From Oceanobacter sp. (GTDB lineage: Bacteria; Pseudomonadota; Gammaproteobacteria; Pseudomonadales; Oceanobacteraceae), in assembly GCA_002733645.1 (NCBI GenBank), contig NVWL01000008.1, positions 770-44,402 on the forward strand: a DNA stretch of 43,633 nucleotides, read 5' to 3'. Position numbers and translations under genes: made by a program. The notes under the pieces are model-generated. The model did not search any database and was not told the origin of the DNA. It saw nothing but the letters and a program-made list of their open reading frames with translations. Shown piece after piece: positions 33,507 to 42,470 of the stretch (position 1 is its first letter; each line of letters opens with the position of its first letter).

Positions 33507-34394
33507 CTAATAAAACCGTCTTTCCGTGTCTGGTTCCGTCAGCTTGACGTCTTCAGAAATAGTTTGAGGCTGTGTAATTTCTCGCGAGATTTTTGTCGCC
33601 ACCGGATCCGTAGATTCATACAACCAGTAACGAAACCCTGAGTAAGTAAGTACCAACCCAGCCATCACAACGCTGGCAAAAACCCAAAGTGGTATAAAGT
33701 TGGTCATACCGCGTTTCGGTTTTACCGACCCCTCCCAATGAGGAGACAATTCAGGCGCCGGTACCGGGCGATGATTCTCAATGGTTTGATATAAGTTATC
33801 GCGGATTTGCTCTATCTGCTCATTGCCTCGGGCGACAACACGGTACTTCCCCTGAAACCCTAAACTCAGACAAATATAAAACAGTTCTAAAATGTCTAGA
33901 TGTGTTCCTGGGGTTTCTAGCATGCGCTGCAAAATCAAGAAGCACTTTTCTCCACCCGATGTTTCCTGATGAAAAAGACTCAATAGAGAATGCTGACTCC
34001 AACCACTGGAGGCACCCCAGGGCGTATTTAAAACAACTTCATCGATGACAGAGCACAGTAAATAGCGCGCAGCAATAACACTGTCACTGGCGATACCGGC
34101 ATTTCGGGTTTTACTTTCGAAGGTTTTGATTTCGTTGGTTAAACGCTTATGTAAATCAGGCACGTTGGCGTGCTGCATCGTTGTTCGCAGTTTAATCATC
34201 AGAGTTAACAAGGTCGCAGCTGAATTAACTAGAGGATTTAATCCGTTCGCCAACTCGATACGTTCATTTAATGCTGCTGAATTAATCGCAGGGCCGGCGG
34301 CTGGAGGCGGTGTTGACGTGCCACGCGCAGCGCCCGGTGTAGGTATAATCACCGTGCGATCGGCATTTCCGGGAATTGGGTTATCACCACTCAT
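33507..34394 (-). CDS. tssL: TssL inner-membrane complex protein (DotU family)
   Basis: A 295-residue inner-membrane protein. The N-terminal 40 residues are a Pro/Thr/Ala-rich, probably disordered extension with Thr14 in DRTVIIPTPG. The DotU domain has LNPLVNSAATLLTLMIKLR, ARYLLCSVIDEVVLNTPWG, SLLSLFHQETSGGEKCFLILQRM and ILELFYICLSLGFQGKYRV. A single TM segment (FIPLWVFASVVMAGLVLTYSG) is near 236-258, with a short C-terminal tail. There is no peptidoglycan-binding OmpA domain, so anchoring would rely on other parts. The gene begins four bases after tssK. Confidence 0.94.
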   Translation of the reverse strand: MSGDNPIPGNADRTVIIPTPGAARGTSTPPPAAGPAINSAALNERIELANGLNPLVNSAATLLTLMIKLRTTMQHANVPDLHKRLTNEIKTFESKTRNAGIASDSVIAARYLLCSVIDEVVLNTPWGASSGWSQHSLLSLFHQETSGGEKCFLILQRMLETPGTHLDILELFYICLSLGFQGKYRVVARGNEQIEQIRDNLYQTIENHRPVPAPELSPHWEGSVKPKRGMTNFIPLWVFASVVMAGLVLTYSGFRYWLYESTDPVATKISREITQPQTISEDVKLTEPDTERRFY

Positions 34395-34398
34395 TTGA

Positions 34399-35733
34399 TC
34401 AACTCCTAATCGCCCATAGTTCCATAATCAGGCCCGGATATTCCGCACCCAAATGTACGGCAAAACCACCCGACTGCTGCATTGCAGACCATAATTCGCC
34501 CGTACTATCAATTTCAAAATAAGTGAAGCCTGCGTGATACGGAATCTGACGCGGCGCGACGGGCAGTGGTCGAATCCTTAAGCCCGGCAACTGGGTAGAA
34601 ATCAACTCACGTATATTCTCTACCGGCGCCAGCTTCGCTTGAGTCGGGAAACGAGTTCGTAGCATTTCCGTTGGTATATCCGCTTTCACCGCAATAACAA
34701 ATAAAGCTGTTTTTGTCAGTGATGGATCGGTAATCGGCGCAACGTGTATACCATACTTACGTTCAACTAAATCAAGCGATACTGCAGATTGCTCCAGCAC
34801 CATACTTAGTGACTGACGGAGCGCTGAGAAAATACCCGCAAAGGTTTGCTGTAAATTTTCATGGTTATAAGGCGGAATGTCAGGCGGTCGTTTATTCGTG
34901 GCGGTAAACGTCGACAACTCTCCAGCAAGCTGCAAAAGCTCTACATATAAGGTCAAAGGATGAACAGCTGGCTGCTGGCTTAAATGCAAAATCATAGGCT
35001 CAACACGGTTAATTACTTGCAATAACAAGTAATCCGCCACTTCAGCAGATCCTGAGCGGCCGGAGTCGCTAAGACGATGGCTTAACGCTTCGCCACGTTG
35101 TTTTAGCAAGCCTTTTACTTCTTCAAAGTAGGCTTTAATTTCGGCACTGGTGTCACATTGCAATACCGGTGGAATAAAGGTGCGATCCAACTTTACCGGG
35201 TTGCCGGGCAAGCGTTCAATAATTCGCGCAATGCCAATGCACGCGTAGCCACCGAGATCTTCCGAGCCAAGTTTAAAGCAGGTTGAGAGCTTACCGATTT
35301 GAATACGCGAAGACTCACCTGCAGAAGAGGCGCTATTACGAGCATCAAAGTTGTATGTTTTGTAGCGCGCTTGCGGAAACTCTTCCTCATCACGGACGGA
35401 CTCTTGCGAGCCGGGTCTTTTTAGAGGCACACAAAGATATACGATTTCATCACGTGTATTTTCTGGAATTTCCAATATGTCCGGCAAGCTCTCGGCTTCA
35501 GGGGCCAAAATTGGCGTACCATCAGGAAAGATTCCACGCACAGATGAGATAGATACTTTGCCCAGCGACAGTGGCTCAATGTCTATAGTTAACTCTTGCA
35601 CACCCCAGAAGTATGGCCCAACCGCACCGGTACGCGTATCCACCAAGCGCTCAATAAAACGGTCCTGCTGCTGAAAATGCTGAGGGCGAAGAAACATGCC
35701 CTCTGACCATATCACTTTATTTTTTGAAGACAT
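34399..35733 (-). CDS. tssK: TssK baseplate protein
   Basis: A 444-residue trimeric linker between baseplate and membrane complex. The N-terminal signature VIWSEGMFLRPQHFQQQDRF is intact. A middle region has LLLQVINRVEPMILHLSQQPAVHPLTLYVELLQLAGELSTF, followed by PPYNHENLQQTFAGIFSALRQSLS, all hallmarks of TssK. The C-terminal GFTYFEIDSTGELWSAMQQSGGFAVHLG precedes the end. Start ATG 35733 follows AAGGATG. Nothing is missing. Confidence 0.95.
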   Translation of the reverse strand: MSSKNKVIWSEGMFLRPQHFQQQDRFIERLVDTRTGAVGPYFWGVQELTIDIEPLSLGKVSISSVRGIFPDGTPILAPEAESLPDILEIPENTRDEIVYLCVPLKRPGSQESVRDEEEFPQARYKTYNFDARNSASSAGESSRIQIGKLSTCFKLGSEDLGGYACIGIARIIERLPGNPVKLDRTFIPPVLQCDTSAEIKAYFEEVKGLLKQRGEALSHRLSDSGRSGSAEVADYLLLQVINRVEPMILHLSQQPAVHPLTLYVELLQLAGELSTFTATNKRPPDIPPYNHENLQQTFAGIFSALRQSLSMVLEQSAVSLDLVERKYGIHVAPITDPSLTKTALFVIAVKADIPTEMLRTRFPTQAKLAPVENIRELISTQLPGLRIRPLPVAPRQIPYHAGFTYFEIDSTGELWSAMQQSGGFAVHLGAEYPGLIMELWAIRS

Positions 35734-35826
35734 TTGTCATCCTTTTAATAACACTAAGAGACTATCCTGTCGTCATGACCATTCAATGAACGATCATGCG
35801 TGTAATCTCCAGACAGCGACTCACAT

Positions 35827-36360
35827 TTAATGAACCCGATCGCTTCTTACGCGTCGTTCACTTTCGTGAGTCGTCTCTTCTACAGGCTCGGCAATTGATA
35901 ACTTATTTGCATCAATTGCGATATCAAATACGTTTTGATTGTGTTCTAGCACAGGCAGTATCATTAATGCCTCGGCGTCTCGATACTGAATAAACTCAGC
36001 CATCAAACCAATAAATTTAACTTCAGGCGCGAGCTTAAGAACTTCGGCACGCGCTTCTCCCGGCGTAATTTCTTTCAAGATAACAGATCCTACTAAGTCT
36101 TTACCTAAGCGCGCCGTCGCCCCCTCATACAAGCTTAAAAAATCTTCACGGCTAAACTGACGATCATCCGCCAATTTGAAAACATGAATAACCACAGGGG
36201 AGGCGCGGCCATCTGAATCTGGATTGATATTGTTTAATGCAGAAAAATTAATCACCGCAGAGGTATCAAAATCCAATGCCTTTTTCGCCGACTGACAACC
36301 AGTCAACATCACGACCATCAACGCGACAGACATACTTAAAACCAAGGATTTCAGTGTCAT
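35827..36360 (-). CDS. tssJ: TssJ outer-membrane lipoprotein
   Basis: A 177-residue lipoprotein. The signal peptide ends in a lipobox MLTGC with Cys22 for lipidation. The mature part has the transthyretin-like TssJ pattern (SPVVIHVFKLADDRQFSREDFLSLYE and LKEITPGEARAEVLKLAPEVKFIGLMAEFIQYRDAE), which binds the periplasmic end of TssM. The tail (ETTHESERRVRSDRVH) is basic. It sits 50 bp after tagH and 93 bp before tssK. Confidence 0.92.
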   Translation of the reverse strand: MTLKSLVLSMSVALMVVMLTGCQSAKKALDFDTSAVINFSALNNINPDSDGRASPVVIHVFKLADDRQFSREDFLSLYEGATARLGKDLVGSVILKEITPGEARAEVLKLAPEVKFIGLMAEFIQYRDAEALMILPVLEHNQNVFDIAIDANKLSIAEPVEETTHESERRVRSDRVH

Positions 36361-36410
36361 AACAGTTCCCTTTACTCCCTTCCCTTTAAATTAGAAAGCT
36401 CTATTTATAT

Positions 36411-38036
36411 TTAAGATCTGCGTTTAAGCGCACGCGTATTTTTCAGCTCAGCTAGCTGTTTCTCATAGCTGCGAGCAAAATTCTCACCAAACAATTCGTT
36501 GTATGTTGTCTCGTAGTCACTCTTAAGCGATTTATAATACTCTTCAAAGGCTCCCCAGTTTCTGGCATTTTTATTACCCAGCAACGAATCACCTGCATTA
36601 ATGTGTCGCTTAAGATTCTCTGGGTTGAAATGATTAAGCATGCTTTCATACGCAGCATTCATTCCCGACAGTACAGCCACCTGATGATCAGACACGTCAT
36701 CGAAACTGTCTTGAATTGCTTCCGCTGGACGCATAAATGCAGAGCGATCTTTACTAAACATCACTCTTAAAGCATCCGAGGCGGTCGCTGAAAATTTGAG
36801 CGGGTTATTATCCGTCATTTGAATCATGGTGTGCTGCACACGCAGTTCATTCTTAATGGCCGTTCGCGCACGCAACAAATCAATTAAACGCGTTACCGTT
36901 TCGTTAATAATGCTCGACATTTCAGGCACTAAGGTCTGCAATTGCGCCTGTTCGATATTATCGATACCAAGCAAGGTTGCTAACTGCTGTAATTCATTGC
37001 TGTCGAATTGCGCCGGACCCGATACTCCTCCCGGCGACGATGGAGCAACAGGTGGCACCTCTGGCGCAGGGGTATCAACAAAAGCTGGCGTTACCGGTGC
37101 AGCGCTAGGAGAGGCAGGCGCAAACTCTGGCGCTGCTGGCGGCGAAGATATCCCGAGCAAACTATCAATATCATCATGCCCCCCTGAAACGACCGACTCC
37201 GAAAAAGGATTATCTTCTGGCTTAGGTTGAGCGGGCGGCGGAGTAAATGGTGCCGTTGGTCTCGGAGCTGATGATGGCGTAGGAATTCTTACTTGCTGCT
37301 GCTCAACCGGAGCATGATCAGGCTCACTGCCTGACTTCCACCAATCATCATTACTATCCCAAGCGGGTGTCTCGGGCTGACCAAAAGGAGAGGGCGCCTC
37401 AAACGCCGCCAGCGGATCGACAGTCTCTGCTCGGCCTAAACCATGAGAATCAGTACTGCCTGCCACTCCCCAAGGATCATTGGACGTATTTTTAGGGATA
37501 TTTTTAGACCCTGCACTGCCAGCAGGAACCGCCCCCCAATCCTCTGTCGGTTTTGCTGCAGAAGGCGCAACAGGGTCAAGCCAGCTGTCCAGCTCTTTGG
37601 CGCTGTTAGCCACTTCTTGTTTCGCTGCGGTTGCCGGATTAAATGTTGTGCGATCGCTGGTATCGAGAAAATCAACCGCACCCAACCCCTCGGGCACGGC
37701 AGGTTTTGCTGGCGGCACTTTCAGGCTAACTTTCAGCTGATACTCGCCACAATTAATAATATCCCCTTCACTCAGCGGATAATTATTGCCTCCACCTAAA
37801 GGCACTTCGCTGTCATTGATAAAGGTACCGTTTGTACTTTGATCAACAACAAAAAATCGACCAGTGATAAAACTGATTTCAGCATGTTTAGAAGAGAGAA
37901 TTCGATCCGTATCCGGCAGAACCCAGTCGTTCGAGTCTGAACGACCAATATTGCCGCCAACCACACCAAAAACTTTTGTGTGATTCAACATGTTGGCATG
38001 AGATGGACACTTAACTACAGTCAAAATTAAATCCAT
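36411..38036 (-). CDS. tagH: TagH, FHA-domain T6SS regulator (Fha1-like)
   Basis: A 541-residue protein with an N-terminal FHA domain at residues 1-105: the phosphothreonine-binding motifs GRSDSNDWVL (31-40), SSKHAEI (48-54) and STNGTFIND (67-75) are intact. A long Pro/Ser/Ala-rich linker (about 110-350) contains DRTTFNP at 128-134. The C-terminal TagH domain has RPAEAIQDSFDDVSDHQVAVLSGMNAAYESMLNHFNPENL and NWGAFEEYYKSL. It is the first gene of the core operon. In known systems PpkA phosphorylation lets Fha dock on partners such as TssL and activates assembly. Ribosome-binding site GGTGG. Confidence 0.93.
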   Translation of the reverse strand: MDLILTVVKCPSHANMLNHTKVFGVVGGNIGRSDSNDWVLPDTDRILSSKHAEISFITGRFFVVDQSTNGTFINDSEVPLGGGNNYPLSEGDIINCGEYQLKVSLKVPPAKPAVPEGLGAVDFLDTSDRTTFNPATAAKQEVANSAKELDSWLDPVAPSAAKPTEDWGAVPAGSAGSKNIPKNTSNDPWGVAGSTDSHGLGRAETVDPLAAFEAPSPFGQPETPAWDSNDDWWKSGSEPDHAPVEQQQVRIPTPSSAPRPTAPFTPPPAQPKPEDNPFSESVVSGGHDDIDSLLGISSPPAAPEFAPASPSAAPVTPAFVDTPAPEVPPVAPSSPGGVSGPAQFDSNELQQLATLLGIDNIEQAQLQTLVPEMSSIINETVTRLIDLLRARTAIKNELRVQHTMIQMTDNNPLKFSATASDALRVMFSKDRSAFMRPAEAIQDSFDDVSDHQVAVLSGMNAAYESMLNHFNPENLKRHINAGDSLLGNKNARNWGAFEEYYKSLKSDYETTYNELFGENFARSYEKQLAELKNTRALKRRS

Positions 38037-38309
38037 TTATCCACCATCATTTTCCTGACACATTGGTAGCAACCTACCGAACACGAATATTTCATAAGAA
38101 AAAAGCAGCCCATTCTTAGAACAATTCATCGTTCGAAAGGGCCGCCATTTGTAAGAGTATCTTGGCAATCATCTTGAGCCGCGAGGGCGTCTCCTATAGT
38201 ATCTGCGCCAAGTTCCGAGTTCAAGTAGCGAGGAGCATGGTGTCGAGGATGGAGAACGGCACGCCAAGGGAGCAAGTATTGACACTGTCATTGATTTTAT
38301 GGGCACAAC
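38037..38309. promoter_or_regulatory. Divergent promoter region between tagH and ppkA
   Basis: 273 bp between the core operon (minus) and ppkA (plus), which must hold both promoters. For ppkA the best pair I see is TTGAGC (38174) and TATAGT (38195) with a short 15-bp spacer. A TGGCA-N6-TTGAG sequence at 38163 resembles a sigma-54 site but lacks the -12 GC. No convincing pair is visible for tagH, apart from a TTGTTC box on the minus strand. No operator-like perfect palindrome is seen. Confidence 0.6.
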
Positions 38310-40907
38310 ATGACCGACAATAAGGACGATAAAACCCGCGTAGTTACCACAGGCAACACGGGTAAAAATAACGGAAAGGACTCAAATAAAGGCGAGCATA
38401 AACAAGACGTTACGCCTCCGCAAAGTTCTAATTCCACAGGTGACAACGCTGACCAGTCCACCGTATTTGTCGGCCAGCGCACGACTCCGCCAAGTCACGG
38501 CGACAGTGAATCAACGGTCATCACCTCACGAACGCCCACCGGGCGCAACAGCGATGATTTATCCATCAGAGATTCGAGTGGCGCGATTCACACACCCACT
38601 TTGTCGGCAATGGATAACCAAGTTATTAAAGGCCGATTCGAGCTAGTTTCCCTACTTGGGGCTGGCGGCATGGGTGCGGTGTACAAAGCACTTGATCGTC
38701 GAAAAGTGGAAGCCAGTGACTCCGATCCATACGTTGCTGTTAAATTATTGAATGATGAATTCCGTCAGCACCCTGACGCATTTATCTCGCTCCAGCGTGA
38801 ATCCCGGAAGTCGCAAACGCTTGCCCACCCTAACATCGTAACGGTGTACGATTTCGATAGAGATCAAAATACCGTATTCATGACGATGGAGTTTTTAGAG
38901 GGTGCTCCTCTTGATGAGTTACTTCGTGAGTTTCCAAACGGTTTAGAACCGGAAGATGCGAAGTCAAACCTTGAAGATATTTCAAACGCGTTAATTTACG
39001 CGCACTCGCATAATATTATTCACTCGGACTTCAAACCCGGCAATATTTTCATCACCAAAAATAAAGGTGCCAAGGTATTCGATTTTGGTATCGCACGGGC
39101 TGTCTCTGCTGGTAGTGCGGCGCACACCGCTGGCGAAAAAACCATCTTTGACGCTGGCACATTGGGCGCACTCACTCCGGCTTACGCCAGTAACGAGATG
39201 CTGTGTGGTGCAGAACCATCAGAGTCTGATGATGTGTACGCTTTGGGCTGTGTTGCTTATGAATTATATAGCGGCAAGCACCCATTCAAAAAGACCCCAG
39301 CAAACCAAGCGCTCGAAAAAAACCTAAAGCCTAAAAAATTAAAAGGCCTTAGCCGCAGACAGTGGAATGCGTTATCTAACGCTCTCGAACTGTCGCGCGA
39401 TAATCGTACTGCGACCGTTGCAGAGTTCTATGAAAGCTTCTTCGGCAAACCTAAAGTTCTATTATGGGCACTCGTTGCCAGTGTTATTGCCTTTGGTGTT
39501 GCTGGTGCGCTTTATCTTGAACAATCAGGAGATCAAGCAAGAGCTCAAGAAGAGCTGAAAGTTCAGCTGCAAGAAGAACTAGAGCAGCAACTCGAGCAGT
39601 CCACCATTGGCAACCAACGGCAAACAATTGAACGTCTGGTGCAGATTTCTGCCCTAACACCCAAATGGGACAAAGAGGTTCAAAAAGAGCTGCGCGTTTA
39701 CGCACAACTGGTCCCTGACGACACTGAGACAGAAGTTGATGTTCGCTCACGAGTATCGATTGCGTACCTAGATGAAGCTAAACGTTTAATGGCCAATGAT
39801 GCGCTTGATGAAGTCATTCCAAGATTGAAAGCCTCTAGCCGCTGGGGTGGCCCGGAAAATGATATTCGAGTGATGACCAAACAGGTCATCACCCTGCAAG
39901 AAGCAGAGCGCCTACGTGAAGAAAACCTTCGCCTAGCTGAAGCAAAAGAAGAAGCCGATCGTTTAGAAGAAGAGCGCATTGAACGCCAAACTGAACTTGA
40001 GGTCACCCGTCGCACACAGATACGAGACGAAGTCGCCGGTCTGGAAAACGCACTTCGCTGCCCGAACGAAATTGACGTAGAGGGCAAGGTCGCAGGACAT
40101 CTTCGCGTGCTCGATTCTCTAGAGCCAGAACGTGCAGCCACACTACACAAGGTCGTTGCGGATTCTTTAACACAGTGCTTTGACAAACTTTCTGCCATTA
40201 GCCCATATTCAGCAGAAAAAATGCTCAACGAATCGCTCGCACTGCTACCGGAGCAAGCCGTATTAAAGTCCTTAAAAGTTGATTACTGCTCGCACCTTGA
40301 GCCAGGTTCCGGCAGCCGTGGCCGCCGCTATACGTGCGCCGACCCACTGCCTCGACAAGCCAAAGGTCCAACTATGGTAGTCGTTCCTTCGCCAAGCGGT
40401 GGTGCCATTGCAATCAGCCAATACGAAATCACTTATGACGACGTTTCGGACTACTGCACTGTAAGCCAGCTTTGTGACAGCAGTAAATACGCGACTAACT
40501 TCTTACCGGTCCACAGCATCGATGTAAATTTTGCTGAAAATTATGCGGGCTGGTTAAGCTCTGTGACTGGGCATACCTACCGCCTTCCAAATTATGACGA
40601 ATGGCTCATTGCTGCCAATGCGGATGGAAGACAAGCGCTAAGTGACCGTAACTGTTACTTAAAATACGGCGGGATAGAAAAAGGGCTCGAGCTGTTAAAA
40701 ACAACCAACGGTTCGCAAAACTCCTATGGATTAGCCAGCTATATTGGTAACGTTCAAGAATGGGTGTACGACAATCACGAATTGTTTGTCGCTGGCGGCT
40801 CACGCCAAACTCCGATGACGGAATGCCGTACATCGACTATTGCTCCGCATATGGGCACCGCCGATGAATTCACAGGCTTCCGTCTTGTGAGAGAATTGCT
40901 CAACTAG
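38310..40907 (+). CDS. ppkA: PpkA-like Ser/Thr kinase with C-terminal FGE/SUMF1-like domain
   Basis: An 865-residue transmembrane kinase, the activating arm of the T6SS threonine-phosphorylation pathway. Residues 1-105 are a Thr/Ser-rich tail with STVFVGQRT and STVITSRT. The kinase domain (107-378) has GAGGMGAVY, VAVK (Lys145), HSDFKPGN (Asp240, Asn245; HSD rather than HRD, as I recall for T6SS PpkA proteins) and DFG (258-260). A TM helix is at 383-402, then a long Glu/Gln/Arg-rich coiled coil (about 408-580) in the periplasm. The C-terminal domain (about 690-865) resembles formylglycine-generating-enzyme-type domains (GAIAISQYEITYDDVSDYC, HTYRLPNYDEWLIAA, GNVQEWVYD, GGSRQTP, GFRLVREL). Pseudomonas PpkA ends in a VWA domain instead. 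Divergent from tagH. Confidence 0.9.
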   Translation: MTDNKDDKTRVVTTGNTGKNNGKDSNKGEHKQDVTPPQSSNSTGDNADQSTVFVGQRTTPPSHGDSESTVITSRTPTGRNSDDLSIRDSSGAIHTPTLSAMDNQVIKGRFELVSLLGAGGMGAVYKALDRRKVEASDSDPYVAVKLLNDEFRQHPDAFISLQRESRKSQTLAHPNIVTVYDFDRDQNTVFMTMEFLEGAPLDELLREFPNGLEPEDAKSNLEDISNALIYAHSHNIIHSDFKPGNIFITKNKGAKVFDFGIARAVSAGSAAHTAGEKTIFDAGTLGALTPAYASNEMLCGAEPSESDDVYALGCVAYELYSGKHPFKKTPANQALEKNLKPKKLKGLSRRQWNALSNALELSRDNRTATVAEFYESFFGKPKVLLWALVASVIAFGVAGALYLEQSGDQARAQEELKVQLQEELEQQLEQSTIGNQRQTIERLVQISALTPKWDKEVQKELRVYAQLVPDDTETEVDVRSRVSIAYLDEAKRLMANDALDEVIPRLKASSRWGGPENDIRVMTKQVITLQEAERLREENLRLAEAKEEADRLEEERIERQTELEVTRRTQIRDEVAGLENALRCPNEIDVEGKVAGHLRVLDSLEPERAATLHKVVADSLTQCFDKLSAISPYSAEKMLNESLALLPEQAVLKSLKVDYCSHLEPGSGSRGRRYTCADPLPRQAKGPTMVVVPSPSGGAIAISQYEITYDDVSDYCTVSQLCDSSKYATNFLPVHSIDVNFAENYAGWLSSVTGHTYRLPNYDEWLIAANADGRQALSDRNCYLKYGGIEKGLELLKTTNGSQNSYGLASYIGNVQEWVYDNHELFVAGGSRQTPMTECRTSTIAPHMGTADEFTGFRLVRELLN

Positions 40908-40955
40908 CCTTCGGGGTAGTTGATGCATGAGCTAGTTGAGGTATGAGCTAGTTGA
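40900..40955 (+). repeat. Hairpin plus 16-bp direct repeats at the ppkA 3' end
   Basis: TCAACTAGCC (40900-40909, containing the ppkA stop TAG) pairs with GGGTAGTTGA through a TTCG tetraloop. GCTAGTTGA, the perfect complement of TCAACTAGC, then recurs at 40931-40939 and 40947-40955 inside a 16-bp direct repeat (ATGAGCTAGTTGA). The stop-codon segment can therefore pair with any of three downstream partners. Confidence 0.75.
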
Positions 40956-40961
40956 TACATA

Positions 40962-40999
40962 AGGAGACCGCTAACGCTTAACGCTGGCGGCGGTCTCCT
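40962..40999 (+). terminator. Intrinsic terminator after ppkA
   Basis: AGGAGACCGC (40962-40971) and GCGGTCTCCT (40990-40999) form a 10-bp GC-rich stem with an 18-base loop, followed by CTTTCTT. Confidence 0.8.
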
Positions 41000-41106
41000 C
41001 TTTCTTAAAAAAAACCGACACGACTTCCGTTTTCACATCCAGAAATAGCTGACACTTAGGCCCCTCTGAATAATCGCATGAAAAACACACACGCCTTCAA
41101 AGCGAT

Positions 41107-42021
41107 TTAAGGAGCCACCAGCAATGCCACACTCACCACTAGTGGCGTCAGCAATGTAGCAACTACATTCAATCCTAATGCTTCGGGCTGCTGAGCAATA
41201 TTTTCTTTTAAACTATTCAGTGCCATCCATGTTTTTAAAGTAAGCGACCACGGGAGCAAAGCCAGTAATACCCAAGGGGTCCACACATCCAATATGGTAG
41301 CAATTACGATCGTCAGCCCAGCCAGTAAGGTTGTTATCACATACGCCTTAACACCAGCCGCCGCACCGTATTTAATCAATAAGTGTTCACGCCCGTGTTC
41401 GGCATCTGCTTTTATGTCTGGGAATTGATTGGCGAGCAGAAGATTATTCACCATAAAAAAGGCCAGTAATGCAGCACAGGTTATTGATAATTCATGCCCT
41501 GTAATATCACCCACAACGATGGCCGCACCGGCAACCATAAGCAGACCAAAGCCAACGCCAGGGGCGACCAAACACAACCACGGTATGCGGTTAATGTATT
41601 GGGTGTAAGTAAGAATAATGACACTGCCAATCACGCCTAATATCCACAACAGTGGATACTGAACCGCGAGCAAGAATCCAATAGCAATCACGCCAACTAA
41701 GGCGACAAGCGCCCCCATGAATACCACAGGGGCCGCTTGTGGATTATCAGGCAATCCACCACTGCCACCACTAAAAGGAGTGCGTTCAGTGACTAGGTCC
41801 AAGCCACTTTTGAAGTCTTGATATTCGTTAAGCATGTTAACGCTCACATGGGCCAGCAAAGCCCCAGCAAAAACCAAGCAGACATGCAGTGATAGCAAGG
41901 CGGATATTCCAGCCACAGAGGACACGCCCAACAAGACGCAAATAGGCGTAAGTATCAAGAAAGGCAGTCGCATAGTACTTATCACAGTACTTAGTTGGCT
42001 ATTTCGAGTATTGGTAGGCAT
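41107..42021 (-). CDS. UbiA-family prenyltransferase (MenA-like)
   Basis: A 304-residue integral membrane protein with eight or nine hydrophobic segments. The two Asp-rich motifs of UbiA-type prenyltransferases are visible: NMLNEYQDFKSGLD near residue 60 and NQFPDIKADAEHGREHLL near residue 200. The first motif and the TPFSGGSGGLP segment point to the MenA/1,4-dihydroxy-2-naphthoate-type branch, but the true substrate cannot be told. I chose ATG 42021 (MPTNTRN); an in-frame GTG lies three codons upstream. It stands alone, facing ppkA, with no other menaquinone genes in the window. Ordinary flanking gene, not linked to T6SS. Confidence 0.8.
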   Translation of the reverse strand: MPTNTRNSQLSTVISTMRLPFLILTPICVLLGVSSVAGISALLSLHVCLVFAGALLAHVSVNMLNEYQDFKSGLDLVTERTPFSGGSGGLPDNPQAAPVVFMGALVALVGVIAIGFLLAVQYPLLWILGVIGSVIILTYTQYINRIPWLCLVAPGVGFGLLMVAGAAIVVGDITGHELSITCAALLAFFMVNNLLLANQFPDIKADAEHGREHLLIKYGAAAGVKAYVITTLLAGLTIVIATILDVWTPWVLLALLPWSLTLKTWMALNSLKENIAQQPEALGLNVVATLLTPLVVSVALLVAP

Positions 42022-42094
42022 TAGGTACACCGGAATGTATATCGACGATTTACTCTATTCGATATGAAACCTGCAAACCATGATCTAACTCAGC

Positions 42095-42120
42095 CGTTAG
42101 TCACTTCATGATGACTAACG
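42095..42120 (-). terminator. Hairpin at the 3' end of the small periplasmic gene
   Basis: CGTTAGTCA and TGACTAACG pair perfectly over nine positions around TCATGAAG on the minus strand, overlapping the stop codon. No T run follows, so termination is uncertain. Confidence 0.4.
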
Positions 42121-42456
42121 TGTTGGTGGGGGCAAATCTGAAATCAAACTACTTTCAGTCAATGCTGGACTGTCGAAGATGACCTCTTCTGCACATTTCC
42201 AACCATTATTCGTACGACGATCAATGATTTCTTGTGCCTTTCGCTCACAAAACCCTACCTGAGTTTCTGCCTTCCAGATAATTCGATCCATTTCGCCGGG
42301 AGTTTGAAAATGAACTTCGCAGGGCACATCCCAGCCCTGAGGATAAACAACCTGAATAACATGGCGAATATCATTGCTATGGCATACCGTTCTTCCATTT
42401 TCTGCGAAGACTGCTGCCGATAAAAAAAGCGGTACTAAAGGTATTATTTTTATCAT
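42115..42456 (-). CDS. Small cysteine-containing periplasmic protein, unknown function
   Basis: A 113-residue protein with a signal peptide (MIKIIPLVPLFLSAAVFA, cleavage before ENGR). The mature part has four cysteines (VCHS, VPCEVH, GFCERK, WKCAEE), enough for two disulfides, and a Pro-rich end (DLPPPTR). I do not recognise the family with certainty; it resembles short exported proteins of unknown function from marine gammaproteobacteria. Ribosome-binding site AGGG lies six bases before the ATG. It begins 14 bp after the S1/P1 nuclease gene on the same strand, so the two are probably one transcript. Confidence 0.7.
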   Translation of the reverse strand: MIKIIPLVPLFLSAAVFAENGRTVCHSNDIRHVIQVVYPQGWDVPCEVHFQTPGEMDRIIWKAETQVGFCERKAQEIIDRRTNNGWKCAEEVIFDSPALTESSLISDLPPPTR

Positions 42457-42470
42457 GCTAATCCCTAACT

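Noticed and set aside
38163-38178. Sigma-54-like promoter TGGCA-N6-TTGAG upstream of ppkA
   Set aside because: Spacing fits but the essential -12 GC is GA, and no sigma-54 activator gene is present in the window.
39484-40228. Minus-strand open frames opposite ppkA
   Set aside because: They are Ser/Arg-rich mirrors of the Glu-rich coiled-coil coding region, without ribosome-binding sites.
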